Below, piece after piece: positions 54,887-64,000 of a stretch of 64,000 bases of DNA. The first letter of the stretch is position 1; each line of letters opens with the position of its first letter. The notes beneath the pieces were generated by a model, which saw only the letters and a list, made by a program, of their open reading frames with translations, was not told the DNA's origin and searched no databases. Source of the stretch: Pseudoalteromonas luteoviolacea (GTDB lineage Bacteria > Pseudomonadota > Gammaproteobacteria > Enterobacterales > Alteromonadaceae); the NCBI RefSeq assembly GCF_000814765.1, contig NZ_JWIC01000003.1:317501-381500 (forward strand), given 5' to 3'. The position numbers and the translations under genes are program-made.

Positions 54887-55372
54887 ATGATTAGAGAAGC
54901 ACAATTACAAGATACGCGCAGTCTAGCGGCATTGGCATTACAGGTATGGTTAACAACTTATACAACGGACGGCATGCGTGATGACTATGCAGCTTTTGCA
55001 TTGAGCCATTTTACCGCTGACTATTTTAAAGCACTTATACAGAGCGACGAATACGGTGTTTTGGTTTGCTTGAACGATAGCGCCGTCATCGGGTTTGCTG
55101 TGGTGAATTTGGTTTCACGATATCAAGATAAACACTATGGCTTTGAAGTTGAAAAGCTCTATGTTCACACTCATTTTCAAGGGCAAGGTATTGGCAAGCA
55201 GCTTTTAGATGCCATATCACAGCGCTGGGGTACACAATTCTGGTTGTATACTTGGGTTGAAAATGCGTCTAATCATTTTTACCAGCGCTTAGGGTTTAAA
55301 CAGGTCGGTGAAATCACGTTTGATTTTTCAGGGACCGTCATTCGTAACAATGTGTATATTAGTCCAACATGA
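54887..55372 (+). CDS. GNAT family N-acetyltransferase
   Basis: The 161-residue product has the GNAT core with motif A VEKLYVHTHFQGQGIGKQLLDA and a late VENASNHFYQRLGFKQVGE motif. Acceptor unknown. The region before the start holds little of a ribosome site. It converges on the hybrid kinase gene. Confidence 0.88.
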   Translation: MIREAQLQDTRSLAALALQVWLTTYTTDGMRDDYAAFALSHFTADYFKALIQSDEYGVLVCLNDSAVIGFAVVNLVSRYQDKHYGFEVEKLYVHTHFQGQGIGKQLLDAISQRWGTQFWLYTWVENASNHFYQRLGFKQVGEITFDFSGTVIRNNVYISPT

Positions 55373-55491
55373 TGATGGTCACAGAGGCCTGTAAAAATGG
55401 ACTAACTTTGGCAATGTTTTGTTGCTTAAATTACGGTACTTAGTTTGCCTTACCCCAGGCCTCCTCTGAATGCATGTTATGTTGAGTAACT

Positions 55492-58400
55492 TTAAGCAGA
55501 TTGCTCTAATAATTTTGCAATGACCTCTCTGGCCTGATCAAATTCAAAATCTTCTATTAATTCAACGAGCTGGTTACAGGTAGACTCACTAATTTTATGA
55601 TTTGCTTTGAGCTCATGTACTTTTTCAACAGATTGGGTGTCGCAGCTAAGTAAAAGCTCTTCAAGCTCCAGAAAGTCGTCTCTTGTTACCTTTAAGCTGA
55701 CGACATTGGATGAAGGAGGAGGTGGCGCTTCTTCTGTTTGCAACTCACTTAATTGCTTGTGTAAATTTCTTAAAAAGTCAGTTAAGGCTTCAACATCTAC
55801 AGGGTCTACACTTTGCTGCTTTGAAATGGCACTTTCAATATCCGAAGCTTGTTTAGATAGTTGATCAATACATAAGTTTGCACTGGCTCCTTTGAGTGAA
55901 TGAGCAATGCGTTCAGCGTGTTCTAAGTCGCCGATCACTAGCGCTTGGTTTAGGTTAATAGTCTCTTCGATCTGATTTCTGGCAAACTTTTTAATGATAC
56001 TCCAGAATGCTTTTTCATTGCCCCCTAAACGCTTAATGGCACGCTCTATATCGACGCCTTCCAGTTTTACTGCTGGTTGTGGTTTGTTATCGTGTTCGGC
56101 TTTTTTGGGGGTGGGCAGCGGTTCGGCTTGCTTGGTTGCGGCCGTGTTACCGTATAAGTGCTGATGCACGGTCTCTGCCATTTGATTGAAATTGATCGGT
56201 TTACCTATATGCCCATTCATGCCTGCCGATTCACATTTTTGTAAATCCTCTTTCATCACATTTGCGGTCATGGCGACAATGGGTAAATTATCAAATTGAC
56301 TGAGCTCACGGATTTTTTTGGTCGCTGTGTATCCATCCATAACGGGCATTTGAATATCCATCAAAACAATATCAAACTGATTGTTTTTCACTTTATCAAT
56401 GGCGACTTGCCCATTGTCAGCGATGGTAACGTCTAGGTTTAATGAGCTTAACATCTCATTGGCAATTTCTTGATTGGTGCTATTGTCCTCTACGAGTAGT
56501 ACTTTTTGTTTGTCAAAAGAAGGAACACCATCACTGTGCGTCTCTTGAGTGACAGAATTGATGGATTGACCACTTAATTGGAATGACTCCATGATGGCAT
56601 CAAGTAATACGGATGCGTTGACTGGTTTAAGTATAATGGCATCTATCAGGTCATGTATTTCAGAGTTCATGCCGATGTCTGTGCCATAAGCGGTGACAAG
56701 CACGTATTTGGGTTCTTTTTGTAATTCGAGCGCCCGAATATGTTGAATGGCGTCAATGCCGCTCATATTGGGCATTTTCCAATCCATAAATATGATATCA
56801 AAGTCACTGCCTTGCACGAGCTCTACGGCGCCTGAACCACTCGCTGCGCAAGTGACTTGGAACTTCATTGCTTTGAGAAGATTGGTTAAAATGGCACGCG
56901 CACTCTCATTGTCATCCACGACAAGCACATGTTTGCCAGCAAGTTGGCTATCTGGACAAATAACATTAGTTAATTTAGCTGATTGTAAGCCACAGCGAAC
57001 GGTGAAGAAGAATTCAGAACCTTGCCCTTGCTCGCTGTGCACGCCTATAGTGCCGTCCATTAACTCTACCAATTTTTTCGAGATGCTGAGACCGAGACCG
57101 GTACCGCCATATTTACGTGTGATAGAGCCATCGGCTTGTGAAAAAGCTTTGAAGAGCTTGTTCTGCTGCTCTTTTGACATGCCGATGCCGGTATCTTTAA
57201 CGGTGAACTTGAGGGTGGTTTGCTCATCTAATTGCTCGACGGTGGTCACACAAATGGTGATCTCACCTCGTTCAGTAAACTTAATGGCATTGCCACAGAG
57301 ATTGATGAGTACCTGACCTAATCTTAAAGGGTCGCCAACTAGGCTGATCGGCACATCTGGCGCGATGTCTAACAGCATCTCTAAGCCCTTTTCCTGCATT
57401 CGGATAACATTGATATTAACCACGTTGTCCATCACTTCTTGCAGAGAAAAATCGATATTTTCAATTTCTAGTTTGCCAGACTCGATTTTTGAAAAGTCCA
57501 AAATATCATTGATAATGCCAAGTAAGCTTTTTGCCGCTTGGTCTATTTTGTTAATGTAGCCAGACTGTTGAGTTGTGAGCTCTGTTCTAAGGGCTAAGTG
57601 ACTCATGCCAATAATGGCGTTCATAGGCGTACGAATTTCATGGCTCATGTTTGCCAAAAACTCGCCTTTGGCTGTACTCATTTCGTCGGCTTTATCTTTC
57701 GCCAATCTGAGTTCTAGTTCCATTTGCTTGCGTTCAGTCACATCAAGCAATAAACCAACAACGCCAGCTAGTTGGTTTTCTGCATTGGTAAACACAGCTT
57801 CATAAACAATAAAATTACGGGGTTCACCCTCGGAATTTTCAATTTTTATTTCATAGTGTTGGTTAGACTTCCCATCAATAAGGTCTTGGTGAGATTGCTC
57901 GAACACTTGAGCTATGTCGTAATTAAAAATGTCTTCTGCTGTAGCATCAAGTACGTCCGCATCAAAGGTGCCAAAGTACTGATGAAATACACTGTTAACG
58001 CCTAAATAGTTGCCTGAACTATTTTTGTAGTACATTGGGCTTGGGATAGCATCGAGGATTTTTTTGTTGAGCTCTAGTTGCTCGACAATGCGCTTTTCTG
58101 CTTTTGACTGTAAGTCAATGTTTTGGGTTAACTGTAAACTGACCGCTAAATCATTGATCACAGATTTCACCCATTTATAGTCCTGATCAGTTAACTCAAC
58201 GAGACTACCGAGCTCGAGTAACCCGATGCTGTCATTGCTAACCACCAAGGGGAAATAATACAGTTCACAAATAGAGAGCTTTTCACCATTGAGTTCAATG
58301 GCATATTGCTCTTTTTCAAATTTCATCGAGTAAGGCTTTTGCGTACTTAAAACATGAAAGTGAATTGAGTCATAATTACTGTAGGTTCTAGCGCAGTTGC

Positions 58401-59490
58401 TGCTGTAGCCTGTACCAGCTACTCGAGTGAGTACTTTTTGTTCTTCAAAAACATACAAACCCAACAATGGCACCGATAAGCGCTGCTCCAAAAATTGCAG
58501 TAGCTCTTCACCTAAATCATTGGGGTTTTTCTTGCCTCTGAGTGCAAGGCCAAAATCTTTCATAATGGTGTTGAATTCAAGCTGCTCAGACAGGTCATTG
58601 AGTAATTTGTTCATCGATTTCGATAAATCAGAGAGATCCCCCTTAACGGATTCGTCGAGCGTGAAATTGTAATTACCTTGCTCAACATTACTGACGACTT
58701 GTTTTTGAATTGAAGCGACAGGGTTAATGTACAGCTTCCAGAGTAAGTAAAATGACAGTGCTATATTTAACAGCAGTATTAAGTTAAAAATATTCCGCAT
58801 CATGTATGCGGTATTGAGGCTATTTTGGTGGCTCTCTAATTCTGCAGTTAGCCTAGATGTAATGGCCCTATGCGCCTCACCGATGGCTGACATAATTTTA
58901 GATTTTTCGACTAAGTAATTATCACTAAAAAGAATTTTTTGAGCGCTAATTAAATCAGGATCTGAGTCTTTAACCCAATTTCCATAAGTGTCTTTATGAA
59001 TACCTTGAATGGCATTAAATGCGCGTCGTTCGAGGCTAACAAGCGAATTAGAAGTAGAGAGCGCGTTTTGCATTTGCAACAGTTCAAAGTCTTGTGCGCC
59101 GAGTTGCTGAAAACGTTCAATAATATTATGCCCATCATTGACTCTAATGATTTCTGGGACACTGGAATGAGGTGCAGCTAGGCTGTCCCAATAGTCATAG
59201 GTGTTGGCATTTTCTGCTCTTACTTTTCCATCACGGACGAGTAGCGCGTAACTAAATAACTGCTGCCACTTATCATTGCCTGTTACAGCGTAAGCTCTTG
59301 CAAAATTAGTTAAGTTATCTGAACTGAGCTTGAGTTCATGGGAAAGCTCGGTGAGCTTAAATAACTGCGTTTGTTTTTCTGATAGAGCACTGACCTCTGT
59401 GCGCACGTAATGTGACATAAGCCAGATCCCGATACTAACCAGCAGCATTATCGAGAATGTGATAAAGAAGCTGACTCTTAAACTTTTCAT
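55492..59490 (-). CDS. Hybrid sensor histidine kinase (BarA-like, with GAF and PAS)
   Basis: The 1332-residue product, in order: membrane helix 8-27; periplasmic sensor to about 230; helix about 233-255; HAMP; GAF (about 310-455); PAS (about 480-590); HisKA with H617 in ANMSHEIRTPMN; HATPase with DTGIGM and GGTGLGLS; REC1 with D903; REC2 with D1045; HPt with H1197 in ERIAHSLKGA. This is a complete phosphorelay on one chain. It is divergent, by 92 bp, from an HD-GYP response regulator and a second response regulator, which are its probable outputs. Confidence 0.96.
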   Translation of the reverse strand: MKSLRVSFFITFSIMLLVSIGIWLMSHYVRTEVSALSEKQTQLFKLTELSHELKLSSDNLTNFARAYAVTGNDKWQQLFSYALLVRDGKVRAENANTYDYWDSLAAPHSSVPEIIRVNDGHNIIERFQQLGAQDFELLQMQNALSTSNSLVSLERRAFNAIQGIHKDTYGNWVKDSDPDLISAQKILFSDNYLVEKSKIMSAIGEAHRAITSRLTAELESHQNSLNTAYMMRNIFNLILLLNIALSFYLLWKLYINPVASIQKQVVSNVEQGNYNFTLDESVKGDLSDLSKSMNKLLNDLSEQLEFNTIMKDFGLALRGKKNPNDLGEELLQFLEQRLSVPLLGLYVFEEQKVLTRVAGTGYSSNCARTYSNYDSIHFHVLSTQKPYSMKFEKEQYAIELNGEKLSICELYYFPLVVSNDSIGLLELGSLVELTDQDYKWVKSVINDLAVSLQLTQNIDLQSKAEKRIVEQLELNKKILDAIPSPMYYKNSSGNYLGVNSVFHQYFGTFDADVLDATAEDIFNYDIAQVFEQSHQDLIDGKSNQHYEIKIENSEGEPRNFIVYEAVFTNAENQLAGVVGLLLDVTERKQMELELRLAKDKADEMSTAKGEFLANMSHEIRTPMNAIIGMSHLALRTELTTQQSGYINKIDQAAKSLLGIINDILDFSKIESGKLEIENIDFSLQEVMDNVVNINVIRMQEKGLEMLLDIAPDVPISLVGDPLRLGQVLINLCGNAIKFTERGEITICVTTVEQLDEQTTLKFTVKDTGIGMSKEQQNKLFKAFSQADGSITRKYGGTGLGLSISKKLVELMDGTIGVHSEQGQGSEFFFTVRCGLQSAKLTNVICPDSQLAGKHVLVVDDNESARAILTNLLKAMKFQVTCAASGSGAVELVQGSDFDIIFMDWKMPNMSGIDAIQHIRALELQKEPKYVLVTAYGTDIGMNSEIHDLIDAIILKPVNASVLLDAIMESFQLSGQSINSVTQETHSDGVPSFDKQKVLLVEDNSTNQEIANEMLSSLNLDVTIADNGQVAIDKVKNNQFDIVLMDIQMPVMDGYTATKKIRELSQFDNLPIVAMTANVMKEDLQKCESAGMNGHIGKPINFNQMAETVHQHLYGNTAATKQAEPLPTPKKAEHDNKPQPAVKLEGVDIERAIKRLGGNEKAFWSIIKKFARNQIEETINLNQALVIGDLEHAERIAHSLKGASANLCIDQLSKQASDIESAISKQQSVDPVDVEALTDFLRNLHKQLSELQTEEAPPPPSSNVVSLKVTRDDFLELEELLLSCDTQSVEKVHELKANHKISESTCNQLVELIEDFEFDQAREVIAKLLEQSA

Positions 59491-59582
59491 CTAATCCAGT
59501 CCGTGCTTGGCGTTTCAGTAATAATAGACCTATATTTTTGAGTGTGGTGAACATTTGTGCAACAAAACGTATAGAAGAGACT

Positions 59583-60662
59583 ATGGAACAGCTTAAAACG
59601 GTGTTAGTGGTGGACGATGTGAAAGAAAACTTGGCTTTCATGACTGAAATCATAAAAGACAAATATCGTGTTTTAGCGGTAAAAAGTGGTGAAGCAGCAA
59701 TCTCTGTGGTTGAAAAAAACGATGTAGATATTATTTTACTTGATGTGGTTATGCCAGAAATGAATGGCTATGAAGTGATTAAATACCTGAAATCTCATGA
59801 TATTCATAGAGAGATCCCCGTCATATTCCTAACCGCAAAAACCAGTGTCGAAGATGAGGAAAAGGGCTTCCTACTAGGCGCTTGTGATTACATTAATAAG
59901 CCAATCAGCCCACCCATTTTGCTGGCTAGATTAAATACTCACCTGTTAAACAAAGAGTCCAAAGATATTCTAAAAAACAAAAATGATTATTTGGAAGAAG
60001 AGGTTCAAAAGCGGACAGAGCAAATGTCACGTTTACAAGATGTGACCATTCAAGCCATGGCGAGTCTTGCTGAAACGCGCGATCAAGAAACGGGCAACCA
60101 TATTCGCAGAACACAACTGTATGTGAAGTTACTGGCGACTATTTTATGTGAAAAAGAAAAATACAAAGCGGTGTTGACCCCTGAAGTGATTAATAATTTT
60201 TATAAGTCAGCGCCACTGCATGATATTGGCAAAGTGGGGATCCCCGACAATGTGCTGCTCAAACCCGGCAAGTTAACAGCAGAAGAATTTGAAATTATGA
60301 AAGGCCATACAGTGTACGGCCGCAATGCAATAGAGACTGCCGAATCTGCGCTGGGTCAAGCGGATAGCTTTTTACAAACAGCGAAAGAGATCTCGCATTA
60401 CCATCATGAAAAATGGGATGGTTCGGGCTACCCTGAGGGGTTAAAAGGTGAAGACATTCCGCTCAGTGCCCGCATGATGGCTATTGCTGATGTGTATGAC
60501 GCGCTTATTAGTCGACGTGTTTACAAAGATGCGATGGAGCATGATAAAGCGATTGCCATTATGAGAGAAGGGCGAGGCAGTCATTTTGATCCAGAGCTAT
60601 TGGATGAATTTTTAGCAAAAGAAGATGTATTTTTTGATATTTCTCAGAAATATCGAGACTAG
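59583..60662 (+). CDS. Response regulator with HD-GYP cyclic-di-GMP phosphodiesterase output
   Basis: The 359-residue product has a receiver domain with D54 (LLDVVMPEMNGYE) and, from about residue 165, an HD-GYP domain: HIRRTQLY, HDIGKVGIPD (H213, D214), and HHEKWDGSGYPEGL (GYP 282-284). It should hydrolyse cyclic di-GMP when phosphorylated. ATG 59583 starts the receiver consensus (MEQLKTVLVVDD). It is next to a second response regulator (17 bp) and opposite the hybrid kinase. Confidence 0.96.
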   Translation: MEQLKTVLVVDDVKENLAFMTEIIKDKYRVLAVKSGEAAISVVEKNDVDIILLDVVMPEMNGYEVIKYLKSHDIHREIPVIFLTAKTSVEDEEKGFLLGACDYINKPISPPILLARLNTHLLNKESKDILKNKNDYLEEEVQKRTEQMSRLQDVTIQAMASLAETRDQETGNHIRRTQLYVKLLATILCEKEKYKAVLTPEVINNFYKSAPLHDIGKVGIPDNVLLKPGKLTAEEFEIMKGHTVYGRNAIETAESALGQADSFLQTAKEISHYHHEKWDGSGYPEGLKGEDIPLSARMMAIADVYDALISRRVYKDAMEHDKAIAIMREGRGSHFDPELLDEFLAKEDVFFDISQKYRD

Positions 60663-60679
60663 GCACTTTTGGGGGGCGT

Positions 60680-61801
60680 ATGTCGTACTCAATTTTACTA
60701 ATCGATGATGACGAAGTAAATCATGACATTGCTAAAACAATGTTAGGTGAAACTCACGAGTATTTTTCAGCGTACAACGGGGAGGAGGCGCTCGCATTGT
60801 TTAATGAGCGTAAATATGATGCCATCTTGTTAGATGTTGTTATGCCCGGTATGAATGGGTATGAGGTCTGTAAAGCAATTCGAAATGCCCCTACTAACTC
60901 TCAGACTCCCGTTTTGTTTGTGTCTTCTAAAGATGATGTAGAAGACAAACTTGAAGGCTTTAAAGCGGGGGGAGACGACTATATCACCAAGCCTTTTGAT
61001 GTCGAAGAGTTAAGTTTTCGCATTGAACGCCTGGTGAAATACAGCAATGAAATTGACACGTTAAAAGTCAGCTGTGAAGTGGCGGAAGAAGTCACCATGA
61101 CCGCAATTACCAGTTGCAGTGAATTAGGGCTGTGTCTTGAATTCATAGAAAATTCTTATCAATGTAATACGCTTTCTGATTTATCTACGGCGATTTTAAC
61201 GACTTGTCAAAACTTGCATTTACACGCATCGGTTCAATTGGGTTTATTAGGGGAGTTTCGTGATTTCAGTAATTGTGGCGCAATTAACCCGCTGGAAAGT
61301 GAGCTCTTAAAAAAAGGCCGTGATAGTAAGACTGTGATTAATATTGAAAAACGCAGCTTTTTTAACAGCGCTTATTGCTCGTTATTAATTAAAAATATGC
61401 CAATTGATGATGAAGAAAAATATGGTCGTTTTAATGATATTTTAGCTTTGGTTGTAAGAGGTGCGGATGCGAGGCTAAAAAGCCTTGAAACAAATATTAA
61501 AGCAATTCAGGCTAAAAATAAGGGACTTAGGGAGTTAAGTCAGGTTGCCAGTAAAGATTTAGAGGATATTGAGTTAGTATTTAAGAATTATAATAGTGCA
61601 TGCCAAGAGTTAGTTGAGCGACTTATTTTTGATGTAGAAGACTCTATGATGTCTTTTGGGGTGAGTGATGCTCAAGAGCAAACCCTGAGAGAAACGTTAG
61701 ATAGTGCCAAGGATGACTTGCAACAGATCCAAGAGCACTCTGAAGATATGTCGGCGACCTTCAATGACTTTTTTATTAAACTCGATAAGCTAATTGATTG
61801 A
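60680..61801 (+). CDS. Response regulator with uncharacterised C-terminal domain
   Basis: The 373-residue product has a receiver (D52 in LLDVVMPGMNGYE; YITKPFDVEEL) in residues 1-120, then a GAF-like or novel domain (about 130-270) and a long helical tail (about 270-373) ending in a coiled coil. It has no DNA-binding or known enzymatic motif. It is co-transcribed with the HD-GYP regulator and so probably takes phosphate from the same hybrid kinase. Confidence 0.88.
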   Translation: MSYSILLIDDDEVNHDIAKTMLGETHEYFSAYNGEEALALFNERKYDAILLDVVMPGMNGYEVCKAIRNAPTNSQTPVLFVSSKDDVEDKLEGFKAGGDDYITKPFDVEELSFRIERLVKYSNEIDTLKVSCEVAEEVTMTAITSCSELGLCLEFIENSYQCNTLSDLSTAILTTCQNLHLHASVQLGLLGEFRDFSNCGAINPLESELLKKGRDSKTVINIEKRSFFNSAYCSLLIKNMPIDDEEKYGRFNDILALVVRGADARLKSLETNIKAIQAKNKGLRELSQVASKDLEDIELVFKNYNSACQELVERLIFDVEDSMMSFGVSDAQEQTLRETLDSAKDDLQQIQEHSEDMSATFNDFFIKLDKLID

Positions 61802-61907
61802 TAAAGGGAGATGGGTGAGGATATTCTGTTTTAAATATGTATTTAACCCTTGTTCACAAGACGCACATTTATAATCATCACTTTATTGTCTGCGCTGAGG
61901 CTGGATG

Positions 61908-62111
61908 TTAGTTGAGTATTGACAAAGGGGGGAGAAGCATTACCTCAACGCCAAGCTCTCTGCTAGGAGGGGTTATATTTTTAAAATGGTATTTGTAAAA
62001 CAGGTTTTTTAGGGACTCTCCTGCATGACGATACAAGGCGATTTTATGTCTTTGAGTTGGTGAGAGTAAATCAGGATTTTTGTTTTGTTTTTTCTCGTTT
62101 TCTGAGCTCAC
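61908..62111 (-). CDS. Doubtful small ORF overlapping the DUF1289 gene
   Basis: A 67-codon GTG-initiated frame (SSENEKKQNKNPDLLSPTQRHK) overlaps the DUF1289 gene 3' end by 41 bp. The sequence is not obviously low-complexity, but no ribosome site or relative is recognised. Confidence 0.25.
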   Translation of the reverse strand: MSSENEKKQNKNPDLLSPTQRHKIALYRHAGESLKNLFYKYHFKNITPPSRELGVEVMLLPPLSILN

Positions 62112-62277
62112 AGCGCGCCAAAATGGTTTCTTTTTCTAGTGTGCTTTTGCTTCCCCAGCCGACAATCTCATCAATGTGTCTCATGCATCCAACACATATG
62201 TCTTTATCATCAAGACAACAATTGCGAATACAAGGAGAAGAAATAGAGGCTGTGGGTGTTGCGGCTTTGTGTCCCAT
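62071..62277 (-). CDS. DUF1289 family small Cys-rich protein
   Basis: The 68-residue product has the DUF1289 core SPCIRNCCLDDKDICVGCMRHIDEI with four or five Cys spaced as in this family, suggested to bind metal or iron-sulfur. Function unknown. Confidence 0.85.
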   Translation of the reverse strand: MGHKAATPTASISSPCIRNCCLDDKDICVGCMRHIDEIVGWGSKSTLEKETILARCELRKREKTKQKS

Positions 62278-62545
62278 GAACTGACTACTTAACTGACGGC
62301 TTACTGCCCATAGTATGACGCTTTTTTATGACTCTGAAAAGTGTGGTATAGCGAGGTGAAGATATATGGTTGTGGCTTGTCTGAAAAATTAGCTATTTGG
62401 TCGACTTTAAAGTTTTTTGGGGAACTATGTTGCACTTTGCAGGTCTTGATTCTTACATGGAACAGCTATTTTGAAATCATAATAAATTAAAAACAATAGT
62501 GTCCGTAGTTATAAAGAATAAAAAGCAAGGAGTTGACCTCGCATT

Positions 62546-63982
62546 ATGGCAAGTAGTCGAACACAGGGTTTTATATCAAGTCCACCCGCCCAACCATGTC
62601 TCAAACAACGGGCTAGAGCGGTCAGAAAGCGCTGGATCTTGACGGGGTCGACCAGTGCAGTGCTTAAACAATTAACCATTCCTATGCTATGGGCAATTTT
62701 AGCGCTATTTAGTGCTGATCTGATTGAGCTCTATTTTGCGTCTCGATTGGGCGTTGAAGAGTTAACAGCAATGAGCTTTACGCTGCCAATACAAGCAACG
62801 TTGTTCGCTTTTGCGATTGGGCTTGGCATTGTGGTCGCAACGCGTTTGACGCAAGCTCGACATGTCGAGGAACTGGCTGCGGTGAGTTTGATTTTTACCA
62901 CGCTGGTTGGTGCGATATTAGCGCTGTGTATCTGGTTTAATTTATTACCCATATTAAACTTACTTGGTTTTGCAGATTTTTCTCAACGAGGCGATGTGTG
63001 GGCGTCCTTGCGTAGTTATATGCAGTATCGTTTGGCTGCTGTGGTGTTTTTCTTCCTAATAATGGTTATATTCGGCGTTTTGCGGGCTTTCGGTAACATG
63101 CGCGCTGCGGCACATTTGCTGGTGGTATTTGCCTCTGTTCAAGTTATTGTCAGTGCGGGATTGTTTTCACCTTGGGCGACGTCCAATACGGCGCTAACTG
63201 GCTTGGAAAAATTAGGCATCGCGCATTTAGTGGCGGCATCCGTCGGGTGTTTGTGGGCTTTGTATTCACTGGTCGTTAAAGAGAATATTTCTATCAAGAT
63301 TAATTTGTTGTCGGTGCAAAGCCGTCAGGGCTTTCGTTGTTTAACACGCCTTTTGGTACCTATCGTGTCGATGCAGTTGCTTACGCCTATTGCGCAGTCG
63401 GTTTTGATGGCTATTGTCGCTTCACAAGGCAGTGAGGCGGTTGCTGCATATGGTGTTGTGATGCGTTTGGAGCCTCTCGCTTTGCTATTACCCATGGTAC
63501 TGACGACTTCATTACCTATTTTTGTTGGACAAAATTGGGAAGCCAAAAAATCATTGCGTGTAAGACGCGGTATCAAATTATCTATTTTGACCTGTGTTGT
63601 GTGGCAATTGATAGTGTCTGTTGTCCTTTTTTCTGCTGCAGATTTATTAGGTGTGGGGTTTTGTAAACAAACCTTTGTTAGTCAATCCATTGAACTTGCT
63701 TTAACCGTATTACCTTTGTCATACATTGCGCTAGCCGCAGCCATGCTGTACGTGAGTTGTTGTAATGCGACTGGTCGCAGCATGGCCGCGTTGAATGTCA
63801 GTATTATTAGGCTATTTGGCTTATCCATTCCATTTGCATTTTTTGGGGCTTATATCGCGGGCTTCACAGGCATCGTGTGGGGGCTTGCGTTTGCGAATAT
63901 GTTATTAGGCATAGGCTTATTGGTCTATTGTGTAGTGCAGCGTGAGCAATTAAGCCTCTCAAAGCGAGCTGTCATCAGCTAG
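62546..63982 (+). CDS. MATE-family multidrug/toxin efflux transporter
   Basis: The 478-residue protein has about twelve hydrophobic helices in two similar halves, with MATE features (LTIPMLWAILALFSADLIELYF at the start of helix 1; AVAAYGVVMRLEPLALLLPMVL in the second half). It exports cationic drugs or metabolites using sodium or protons. AGGAG lies 12 bases before ATG 62546. The N-terminus has a 40-residue charged extension, so a later start is possible. Confidence 0.9.
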   Translation: MASSRTQGFISSPPAQPCLKQRARAVRKRWILTGSTSAVLKQLTIPMLWAILALFSADLIELYFASRLGVEELTAMSFTLPIQATLFAFAIGLGIVVATRLTQARHVEELAAVSLIFTTLVGAILALCIWFNLLPILNLLGFADFSQRGDVWASLRSYMQYRLAAVVFFFLIMVIFGVLRAFGNMRAAAHLLVVFASVQVIVSAGLFSPWATSNTALTGLEKLGIAHLVAASVGCLWALYSLVVKENISIKINLLSVQSRQGFRCLTRLLVPIVSMQLLTPIAQSVLMAIVASQGSEAVAAYGVVMRLEPLALLLPMVLTTSLPIFVGQNWEAKKSLRVRRGIKLSILTCVVWQLIVSVVLFSAADLLGVGFCKQTFVSQSIELALTVLPLSYIALAAAMLYVSCCNATGRSMAALNVSIIRLFGLSIPFAFFGAYIAGFTGIVWGLAFANMLLGIGLLVYCVVQREQLSLSKRAVIS

Positions 63983-64000
63983 CCTGTCTGTATTTTGTAT

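Overview
The window looks like chromosomal DNA of a marine gammaproteobacterium, most likely Pseudoalteromonas or a close Alteromonadales relative. This rests on remembered protein similarity and gene style (YdiJ, OxyR/KatG, TonB-dependent receptor, PAS-rich chemoreceptor, secreted lectin-like proteins), not on a database search. I saw no rRNA or tRNA gene and no CRISPR array.

Layout. 0-12 kb is housekeeping and stress genes: a 5'-truncated ydiJ, a DsbA-family protein, a broken small gene, an ASCH protein, a MerR-methyltransferase fusion, a large chemoreceptor, two GNAT acetyltransferases, a Crp-family regulator and an ICMT-like methylase. 11.8-12 kb holds a small RiPP-precursor-like gene. 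12.4-20.2 kb is redox defence: an RNA methylase, exported katG divergent from oxyR, a LysR regulator divergent from a quinol monooxygenase-like gene, a lipoprotein, and a DoxX plus glutathionyl-hydroquinone reductase pair. 21-27 kb has a DUF819 membrane protein, an XRE regulator, a secreted lectin/fibrinogen-like protein and an arsenic operon (ArsC-ArsR fusion, Acr3, dual-specificity phosphatase).

27-37.7 kb is an accessory island. It holds one intact Y1 (REP-associated/IS200-like) transposase and many scattered copies of its end sequences (ATGACACCCAT and its inverse), internally deleted relatives, an IS3 orfA relic, a dermatopontin-like secreted protein, small membrane or secreted orphans, a second RiPP-precursor-like gene, and a two-gene membrane/coiled-coil operon of unknown function.

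37.9-52.3 kb returns to chromosomal style: a LysE exporter and a periplasmic protein divergent from a LysR regulator, a lipoprotein with a TonB C-terminal domain, a 2020-residue PKD/leucine-rich-repeat lipoprotein, and a TonB receptor plus PepSY protein pair behind a Fur-like box. 52.5-64 kb has a YciI protein, a protein of unknown function, an NlpC/P60-like hydrolase, a GNAT, a signalling cluster (hybrid histidine kinase divergent from an HD-GYP response regulator and a second response regulator), DUF1289 and a MATE transporter.

The best candidates for undescribed biology are: the two orphan double-glycine precursor peptides that share a leader but have no modifying enzyme nearby; the overlapping membrane/coiled-coil gene pair; the Y1 element family whose repeated ends bracket cargo genes; and two short tandem repeats (a 7-mer and an 8-mer) located at transcription terminators.
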